A program made the translations under genes and the position numbers. Below the pieces are notes generated by a model. The model had not been told where the DNA came from, made no database searches, and saw nothing but the letters and a program-made list of their open reading frames with translations. Below are positions 53,705-64,000 of a stretch of 64,000 nucleotides of DNA, piece by piece. Position 1 is the stretch's first letter. Every line of letters starts with the position of its first letter. Origin of the DNA: Epiperipatus broadwayi (Eukaryota > Onychophora > Udeonychophora > Euonychophora > Peripatidae); contig JAQFVV010012397.1 of NCBI GenBank assembly GCA_028023455.1, forward strand, positions 4,668,888 through 4,732,887, written 5' to 3'.

Positions 53705-54075
53705 AAAGCCATCTATAAATCAATCTTCTAATCCAGTCTTTACAGATTTCTTTATGGTGTTTGTTAATAGTTAAGTTTTCAAAAAAAATGTATAAATAAA
53801 TAAATAAATAAATAAAATTTTAAAATTGATCTTGCTTATAAATGTTATTTATAACAATTATTAAGCATTTAACCTAAGATATAATTTGACCTCTACTTTA
53901 AAGAATTAATGAATAACTTAAGTGCCTTTTTTGGCTAATGCAATTTTATTACTTAGTAATTCATGAAAAATAAAACATAACACTAACACATAATTTTAAT
54001 TTTAAAAGGCCCCTTAACTCAACAATTTTTAATTGTAATAAGTTCAGATCATTGATTTTTAGTTCTCTAAATGAA
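53705..54075. other. AT-rich flank
   Basis: A short AAAT tetranucleotide run at about 53794-53816; otherwise nothing recognised. Confidence 0.4.
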
Positions 54076-54079
54076 AAAT

Positions 54080-55000
54080 AATTTACAATTATATGATTAA
54101 TAAATTTATTTAAAAAACTCATTGCAAGAGTTAAGAAAATGTAAACTAATTTAAATTTAAAATTTATATTGCACTAAGTATGCTTTCAACAGAACACTAC
54201 TAGAATCATAGTGCTGTTTTATTTTGCAGTTGAAAATTTGCACCCTTAAATGAATGCACGTGAAATATTTAAATATTTTGTTTTTTTTTGGACAATGAAA
54301 CACACAATTCTTTTTCATTAATTGTGTATGGACTTTCACAATTGCCCATGCCTCCTTGTACTTTTACTTTTTATCATCTTGTTTAGTGAAAACTGTCTTC
54401 ACATTAGTTGTATTAAAAGCATGACTCATTGTGCATTCATATGTAAGGAAAATTGAATTATATTTGTTATTTTGTTTGCCCTGTGGTATAAATACATGTG
54501 CTAAGCAATCCTAGTGCTAATTTGTCTATTACAGCAAATTGTGGGTGAGTAGATCAACTAGGATCACACAGCACACATATTTTTACATCAGAGTAAAACA
54601 AAATAATACATATAATTCAGTTTTCTTTGAATATGAGCACACAAAGGGTCATGCTTTTAATCCAACTAATGTAAAAATATTTTGTATAAAAAAACAACAA
54701 CTATAAAAATGAAATTACAAGGAGGCATATCCAATCGAAAAAGATCCATATGCAATTAATAAAAAGAACCATATGCTCCATTGTAAAAAAAAAGGCATAT
54801 TTAAATGTCTCATTTACATAACAAAGTGCATTTATTTCAGAGCACAATTTTTCTAATGTAAAATAAGACAGCATTATGATTATGGCATTGTTGTGCCAAA
54901 AGCATGCTTAGCGCAATATAAATTTTAAATTTAATTTATGTTTTTAACACTCATTTGTAATGAGATTATAATGATTAAATAAATTCAAGTTTAAAAAATG
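54080..55000. mobile_element. Near-complete palindrome of about 0.9 kb (foldback element)
   Basis: The left arm (54080-54535) aligns to the complement of the right arm (54545-55000) almost along its whole length. Paired landmarks include ATTTATATTGCACTAAGTAT with ATTTATATTGCGCTAAGCAT, CATGCCTCCTTGTA with TATGCCTCCTTGTA, and CACATTAGTTGTATTAAAAG with TACATTAGTTGGATTAAAAG. Identity looks like 70-80%. The centre is near 54540, with almost no spacer. There is no coding frame. The arms have diverged enough that it is an old structure, either a foldback transposon or an inverted duplication. Confidence 0.8.
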
Positions 55001-55004
55001 TAAT

Positions 55005-57220
55005 AATTTAAATTAAATTATATGATAATATGCCTGCAATAAAATTAACTCTTTCATATAAAAACGATTCGTTGATTAAGATGTTAAGTTTTAAGTACAA
55101 TACATTTTATAAATTCTTAAGGCTAATCAGACTACTATCTATAATAATATTATCTCTTTAGCATTGTTGTTGAAGAATTATCATCATCTTAACCATAATG
55201 AATTGATTGCATGTGGAAGGTCTCATTAATTTAGTCTACTTTCTTTAATCCATAACTTTTCTTTTTTACATCACTTCTGCTAACATTTTTATTTTATTTA
55301 TTTACCTAGTGTGGTGCCTTTTTTAGATTTTTGTAACTTTTGGGGGTCAACTTATGTCTGTATCTGACTATAATCTCTTCTAAGTTTATAACTAACTCAA
55401 TTTATCTTACTATTTTAAATAATGTCAGTAATAGTGGACTATTTATTATCCATGTAGTCTGCTCTTTATTCTTTCATGCTAATCTCATTATATATATTTT
55501 ACACTATATTGTATGTAAATCTTTAAATTGCTTTTTTATTAAGTATCATAGTCACATATGTATAAGTAAATACTGGAAAATCAATTTAATGAAAACCTTA
55601 CTTATAATCACACAGATGGTTAATTCATTTTAATACTATTTTCAGCAAAACACTCTAAGTTTAATTCTATAATTAAATCCTGTTTCCGTTTATATTAATT
55701 GGTCTAATAAAGTATTTATAATTATGAACTTCTTGCAGTTCTTTATCGTCAATCTTTATTTTTTTTTTCGTTTTTGTAAATGTTTTCAGTATGCAACTTT
55801 GGTCCTATTTTTTGATTACATCTGATAACTGTCATAACATTTCCTGATATTTTGAAGCATTTTTTTTTTTTTTTTTACAAAAAATAACCAAATTATTAAA
55901 AAAATCTCGACGACTTAAATAATATCCATTTATTTTATTTGTTTAGTTAAATCTATACAATATTCCATGTAAAAAGTTGTAAATTTAATCAATCATGCTA
56001 TTGTGTATAATGTTATTTTAATTTTATTAATGTCATGGTGTAGTCTAGTCACAACAGCTGGTTTTGCACTATTTATTACAACTGATAGTGGAATAAAGGT
56101 TCTAAGGCAAGCATTTTTTTCACTAGTTATAATTAATTACAAATAAAATGCCACATTTTTGGTGCTTTAAAACAAGTTGTCAAATCAAATTTTGATGCAC
56201 ATACACATAAAGATATGTGCTTTTTATTCTTCTTTAAAATTAATATTGCTATTATTATATGCATTTTTTATCATATTTTTATGATTTAGTAGTCAAATAT
56301 GTGGATTATTGTTTTCATTTTATAATTTTTTTTATGATTTCAAAGCCCTTAATTTATATGAATAATTTTAGTCATTGTTTCATATGTGTCCATAAGAGGT
56401 TTTGTTGTATAACATTAAGTGCATCTTCTTTCCATGACCATAACTTGCAATTTGTAACCAAGTAAAAACTTAGAATTTTTTAATGTTTGTATAGATTTAA
56501 AATGTTTAATTTTAGCTGTCGTAATGCATCTAACTATTTAAAACTAGTCAGCAAATAAATATCTAGATATTCTTATTCAGCAAATGAAACAAGAATGCAA
56601 AAATACCAAACTAATCCCACTCAACAATTGCCAAGTTGGGAAAGTAAATCTATTTTCTTCAATGTATTTTTTTGGAGAATTGTTGGAGATCTTTACTATG
56701 GATATTTACAAGCTGGAAATACATATTTGTAAATATATATTATGAATAATAAAAATTAATAGATGACACTGCATTTGATATATTTGTATTCTGGAGAAAC
56801 CTGGACTTCCATACAACCTCTTTAGAGGGTCCATGAGTCAAAGTCAAAATAGTTAAATTATAATAACTTTTTTTCCTTTCTATAAAGACCTTTTATCATT
56901 TAGTATTCATTCAGTAAAGTTATATCAATACCTATGTATGGGCACACTTAAGACCACCTTCATTTAGATATAAATAATAAAATTTGGTATTGTAAGGTTG
57001 CTGTCTTTCAAAACTTGTGGAATACACATCTTGAATATAACGCAATTTGCTATTACAGATCAATTAAAATAGACTTAAGGATAAGTTTGAAAATCAATAT
57101 TTAAAAAAAGAAATATTTTTTACTAGTTTTAGAATATTACAGTAAACTCTTCTACTTTATAGAAAATTATTTTTTATATATAATTCTGTATGACTTAAAA
57201 TCATTAATAGTTGAAAAAAA
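55005..57220. other. AT-rich non-coding stretch
   Basis: No convincing gene or repeat. Small hydrophobic frames (for instance 55340-55633) look like translated AT-rich noise. Confidence 0.4.
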
Positions 57221-57224
57221 ATAA

Positions 57225-57320
57225 TATTAAAACCTGAAAATCCTAAGTTCAGTTCCCTCTGTAAGCCTGCACAGTGTATTAATTTAAAACATTCTTAAAA
57301 ACACAGTGTGTTAAAGGTCT
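57225..57320 (+). repeat. tRNA-like B-box end with S2-like tail
   Basis: AATCCTAAGTTCAGTTCCCT resembles a B box and is followed by TAAGCCTGCACAGTG, close to the TTTAAGCCTGTACAATA tail after the S2 copy at 640-1015. It is probably a truncated relative of that repeat. Confidence 0.4.
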
Positions 57321-57354
57321 GGCTATTCCTTGCATATGTATGTAGATGGATTAT

Positions 57355-57500
57355 TATCCAGTACAACATGAGGGGTCAGAATGATTAAATGGTCAACATG
57401 GATAGGATGACAACTGTGGCACTAATGTGGGCTTTGAATATTTCATCATCAGATTTTTAATAAAATGGATGGCTGAAGAGTTGGAGGGTGGAAAAAATGA
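57355..57500 (+). repeat. Partial S2 repeat copy
   Basis: ACATGAGGGGTCAGAATGAT, GGATGACAACTGTGGCACTA and TTTCATCATCAGATTTTTAA match the start of the copy at 57655. Only the 5' 140 bp is present, so the two copies lie in the same direction about 300 bp apart. Confidence 0.65.
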
Positions 57501-57654
57501 TATATAATCAGTTATATAATTGTATATTTGAATGATGATTTTTTTGAAAACACCAGAAGTAATTATTTAAGTTTTGATGCAATACACTTTCACTTTTAAT
57601 TTTGTCATTCTATCCTTGCACAAAACTGCACAAGCCAAATAATTTATTATTCTC

Positions 57655-58035
57655 CGGTATATGAGGGGTCAGAATGACTAACAACAACATGGGTAGGATG
57701 ATAACTTTGGAACTAGTGTGGACTTCGAATGTTTCATCATCAGATTTTCAATGAAATGGACGGCTGAACAGTTGTATGTTGGAGTAGTTTGAAGCCTGTC
57801 TATTAAAGTATGAAGATTGGCTATCTTAATATAAAGCTGAGCACTGATTGTATATATGTGTGAATATAGTAATCTGAACCGACTGATGATTGCTGATTTA
57901 GCATGAAATACGTATATTGGTGATTATTTATCTTTTGAACATGTGTATGATCAGGTGGGTAAGCAATATGAGATGGCATGGTGAGTTGAGGGTTGTGTGA
58001 AAGTCTGAGTTTGAATCTCTTATATTCTATTTACT
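57655..58035 (+). repeat. S2 repeat copy, longest in the window
   Basis: It begins near ATGAGGGGTCAGAATGACTA, has all S2 blocks in order and ends at GTCTGAGTTTGAATCTC, the B-box-like motif. It is closely related to 640-1015 over about 330 bp. Confidence 0.72.
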
Positions 58036-58078
58036 ATAGTAAACGTTCAATATACTGAATGAATCAGTTAATTACACA

Positions 58079-59785
<1,707 letters not shown>

Positions 59786-59787
59786 TA

Positions 59788-59897
59788 CATTGCACAGGCT
59801 TAAGCCTCCATTCATATGTGTAATATATGTGGGATTGAGTTCAAATCCCACATATATTACATATATGAATGCAGATTTAAGCCTGTGCAATGTATTA
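59788..59897. repeat. Hairpin of about 48-bp arms around a tRNA-like B box
   Basis: CATTGCACAGGCTTAAGCCT, ATTCATATGTGTAATATATG and TGGGATT form the left arm. The right arm (AATCCCACATATATTACATA, ATGAATGCA, TTAAGCCTGTGCAATG) is its complement with few mismatches. The loop contains GAGTTCAA of a B box (GATTGAGTTCAAATC). The right arm also follows the S2 copy at 640-1015. Confidence 0.8.
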
Positions 59898-59937
59898 ATA
59901 TATATTTTCCGTAAATTATATGCAGATGTATCTGATA

Positions 59938-60043
<106 letters not shown>

Positions 60044-60124
60044 GCCATTACAATTTGGTCACTAGTCAAATTTATAGTAATGTGCATGTAAGAAAGTGTA
60101 AAACAAAATCATCATCACAATTTT

Positions 60125-60190
60125 ATATAACCATAAAAGAAGCTGTAGGGCATCCAAGTTCAAACCCTACCAGATCAAAATTTTAAACAC
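60125..60190 (+). repeat. Possible degraded tRNA-derived SINE
   Basis: TAGGGCATCCAAGTTCAAACC ends in a good B box match (AGTTCAAACCCTACC), but no A box at the right distance is convincing. Confidence 0.35.
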
Positions 60191-61970
60191 TTTAGACAGA
60201 AAGAGAGTGGGACAGCTATTATATGCTTTACTTGTTTGTGTGTTAATAAATCTCAAAAAGAGCAGCACACACATTTAATATTTAAATTTTCTGTTAAAAA
60301 GCAAAGTTATAATGCATACGTATAGGCAGTGTATGTGTAAGCTATTTAATTGTTTTATATTTCAAATATTCAACATTTTAACTTTCTTTAAAACTAACTT
60401 ATGCTTGATCAATTTTAATGTCTTATTCTATACTTCTATTTTGCTTTTCTTTAATTATAAGTGGGATTTAAAAGTTACAGATTTAATTAAATAATTGGGT
60501 TATAATTACTAAGCTAGCAATTATAGTATTTAATGTTAGTTTATGAATGATTTGAAAGAATGAAGGATGTGTGTACATTACATACAGAAATTTACATTTA
60601 CTAAATATTGAAAGAAAAGGAAGGATTAAATCTGTCAAATTATTATTTTTTGTACAATTTTATGTTAAAGGAGGAAATTGTTTAATCAGATATCGATCTT
60701 TGTAGCAATTTTTTTTTTTAAATAATTGTTTTTCACTTTAGGAGCTTATAATGGGTGAGAGCTCTAATTTTGAAATTGTCTTATCTCAAGATCTAAAGAA
60801 GGAAGCTCAAAGATTTGAAATGTTACCTGGATGTTAAAGAAGAAAAAGAGAAAAGAAAGGAAATAAGGATTAAGTCTATAATTTTTTTTAAAAACAAAAG
60901 TGTCTGGAAAAAGGATTAAACTTTTCAGTTGAAAAATAATTTAGTTGAAAATAAATTAGAGATCTAATTAAAACAAATTTGTTCAAAAATAGCAAGTGAC
61001 GCTATCTCTGATTGGTTAAGTTAGCTAAAAATTGGATATAAAAAGTGTCTGGAATTATTATTTTTGGGTTTTTATGATTCAGATTATTAAACTATCAAAT
61101 TGAATGTTGAAAATATAAGAAATGGTGGGCTAGAAAAATTATATGTATGTCCCATTTTGTGCTGACCATCTGGAGGAAGCTGCACATCATATAGGAAAGA
61201 AAAGATGTTGTGTCTAAAATAATATTCTACACCTTTCAACTGACCAGAGAAATAAGATATTTTTAATAGAAGGAAAAAAGCATTCACCTGCATTCAAAGA
61301 AGATGAATTAATCTACTGATAAATATTAATCATCAAGTCCAATTAATTGTTACAACAACTGATTTTAAACTCAAGAAAATTTATAAATGTGAAAACAACT
61401 GCTGTATTTCATCCACATGCTTGACAGGAAGAGAAGAAAAATTAATATAATGATTTCCAAATTGTCCACTAAAGCAAATAACCTCAATAGAGTCATCATC
61501 ATCAAGTAGTTATACACCTCAAGAAAGAGATTGTTCCCACGTAAAACAGAAATGGTATCTGCAGAAATATAGACATTATACAAGACAAGTTTGAACCCTT
61601 GGAAATTCGCCACAAACAAAAGATCGGTAATATGACTTTTTATATCTATTTTCTTTATGATATCAGAGTCTTAATAAACATTTTAGCAATAAAGTGGTAT
61701 ATTTTATTTAAAGAACTTTTAAAGACTATTCAGATCGATTAAAAACAAGAATGTCTTACTAATAATAACTTTGAGCTTCGTAAATGATTTTGAATGTATG
61801 AAAATTATTTGTTTATTAATTTTACAATATTAATGTGTAAAACAATTTTTTTTTTTATGGTGTTATGATTTTAGTTTTAACTAATATATTATTATTATTT
61901 TGGTTTTAAATATTATTTTGTTATTATGGGATAAAACATGCACATACATAATGATATTTTTATATGTGTA
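60191..61970. other. AT-rich non-coding stretch
   Basis: No supportable feature. The moderately complex part at 60780-61640 has no recognisable coding content. Confidence 0.4.
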
Positions 61971-61977
61971 TAATTTT

Positions 61978-62090
61978 TTTTTTTTTCCATGTGTCATAGC
62001 ATCGGCCGGGACGCGAACCCACAACCGTCTGCAATCAACTACTTGCTTGCATGGCAGCTGCGATACCTCTCGGCTAACAACGCAAGACAA
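61978..62090 (-). repeat. Short tRNA-derived SINE, family S1, copy 4
   Basis: On the minus strand: TTAGCCGAGAGGTATCGCAG (A box), TGCAAGCAAGTAGTTGATTG and GTGGGTTCGCGTCCCGG (B box), then GACACATGGAAAAAAAAAAA. It is the best-preserved copy and is closely related to 2950-3052. The tail identifies it as a retroposed SINE rather than a tRNA gene. Confidence 0.8.
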
Positions 62091-62109
62091 TATATGGGTA
62101 TAATTGCGA

Positions 62110-63085
62110 GTGAATGTGAAATAATAGGTGGTGTTAAAATATTAAATTATTTTGTCTTGAAAAAGTATAGATTTCAGCGCTTGGAAGGGAGGGGGAGATA
62201 ATGATTTAAAACTCTTTTCTAAAACTTGCTCTTTCAATTCTACTAACATTTTTTTTTTACATTCTATTTACATGTTAGATTTTTAAAGTATGTGTGCTAA
62301 TGAGCAGATAATATTTTTTTTTTCTTAAAATACTTTTCTCATGGAGTGAAAATCATGGTCAATGTGACGTCCAACTTAATACAAATACATTTGAAGGAAA
62401 GGGGGAAGAACTTAAAATTAATCTGAGGATTGTTATATAATCAATTATTATTATTATTATTCATGTCAATTTTCATATTTATCTAGAAATTTTTCTGTAT
62501 ATGTTAGAAATGTAGTAATAAATATTAGTTTGTTTTATTAAACGAGGCGTATATATTTCATTAAGTGTAGTCTTTGTTAAGTGTGATTATTCATCATCAT
62601 CAATGGTTGAATATTAGTTATTTAAGATATAAGTAAGTATGCTAAAATTAAGCAATAATTATGAATTTCTTTATAAAAATTAGTTTTATGTTTAGGCTTA
62701 GTCCTAGAGCTGTAGTTGAAACCCTTGTCATTATCATTATTATTATCATCATCATCATCATCAACGTTTTAATTAATGAGCTGTTGAACTGTTTAAAGGC
62801 CATAAATAAATATTGATTTTATAATATTTAGTGATTTCTTAGTATTATTATAACCACATCCCGTCATCTATTTCATGCAAGGATGAGTGAATTGCCATCC
62901 TAAATTAGTTATATATAATCTGAGCTAGTAAACTTATAAAAATATTGAAACACATTTGTTATGTTAAGATCTGAGAAATGATTTATGTCTAGTATACTCC
63001 ACTTTGGTTTATAGATGTTTTACTTTTACCTAAATATTAGTGCATATAGTGATATGGCTCAAAAAGCAAAATCTCCCATTTTATT
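62110..63085. other. AT-rich non-coding stretch
   Basis: Short TTA and CAT trinucleotide runs (about 62448 and 62748) only. Confidence 0.4.
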
Positions 63086-63190
63086 AGAAATAAAGTACCA
63101 AGAAGGGATTCAAACCCGGTACATGTGAAAGGTTATCAGATATAACCATGTCTAGATTCAGATAATCTAGTGGCGCCCTGCTAGACCATA
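63085..63190 (-). repeat. tRNA-derived SINE of another family
   Basis: On the minus strand: TATGGTCTAGCAGGGCGCC (A box region) and CCGGGTTTGAATCCCTTCT (good B box), about 65 bp apart. The sequence after the B box does not match the S1 or S2 tails. Confidence 0.6.

Positions 63191-64000
<810 letters not shown>

Noticed and set aside
55340-55633. 97-codon hydrophobic plus-strand frame
   Set aside because: Could mimic a membrane protein, but T-rich DNA alone yields such Leu/Ile/Phe-rich frames; no supporting context.
61978-62090. Functional tRNA gene
   Set aside because: A and B boxes are good, but the cloverleaf (anticodon and acceptor stems) cannot be completed and an encoded poly(A) tail follows; it is a SINE.

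Overview
The window is AT-rich (roughly three quarters A+T by eye), gene-poor, repeat-dense eukaryotic DNA. I found no convincing host gene, exon or functional RNA gene. Almost everything recognisable is mobile or simple-sequence DNA: LTR retrotransposons, decayed LINEs, tRNA-derived SINEs, TIR and foldback DNA elements, and long TA, TATC/TACC and TTA microsatellites. The mix (Jockey-type and other LINEs, very short tRNA-headed SINEs, huge TATC and TA arrays) suits an invertebrate animal. A mollusc, possibly a cephalopod, is my best guess, but the sequence does not prove it.

Layout. 0-7 kb: a SINE-like 360-bp repeat, short tRNA SINEs and a decayed Jockey-type LINE (about 4.8-6.5 kb) split by another SINE. 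7.5-9 kb: a TATC/TACC/TATC mosaic array and a 545-bp foldback element set between trinucleotide arrays. 11.4-20.0 kb: a degenerate Ty3/gypsy retrotransposon on the minus strand, with 1.9-kb LTRs and recognisable gag, protease, RT, RNase H and integrase. 20.7-25.8 kb: a TA array, one SINE copy, a small MITE candidate and featureless DNA. 25.8-33.5 kb: a young 7.67-kb LTR element with about 2,555-bp near-identical LTRs and one intact 387-residue ORF but no pol. 35.6-36.0 kb: a nearly pure TATC array. 38.3-40.0 kb: a 1.65-kb solo LTR with a visible core promoter. 42-47 kb: two decayed LINEs. 48-49.3 kb: inverted and direct repeat structures. 51.5-52.8 kb: a pogo/Tigger-like DNA transposon remnant. 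52.85-53.7 kb: a second Jockey fragment. 54.1-55.0 kb: a palindrome of about 0.9 kb. 57-64 kb: more SINE copies, TA arrays and a perfect-looking hairpin around a tRNA-like B box.

Two connecting observations stand out. First, all three LTR insertions (gypsy, the 7.67-kb element and the solo LTR) sit inside TA microsatellites, and in all three the 5' (U3) end of the LTR is itself a hairpin. This suggests one lineage, or one shared integrase, with a preference for TA repeats and hairpin-ended LTRs. Second, the gypsy leader just downstream of its 5' LTR is the reverse complement of a segment about 417 bp inside that LTR, at the position expected for self-primed reverse transcription of the Tf1/sushi kind. 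The 7.67-kb element, with one intact unrecognised ORF, is the best candidate for an undescribed non-autonomous retroelement, perhaps mobilised by such a relative.
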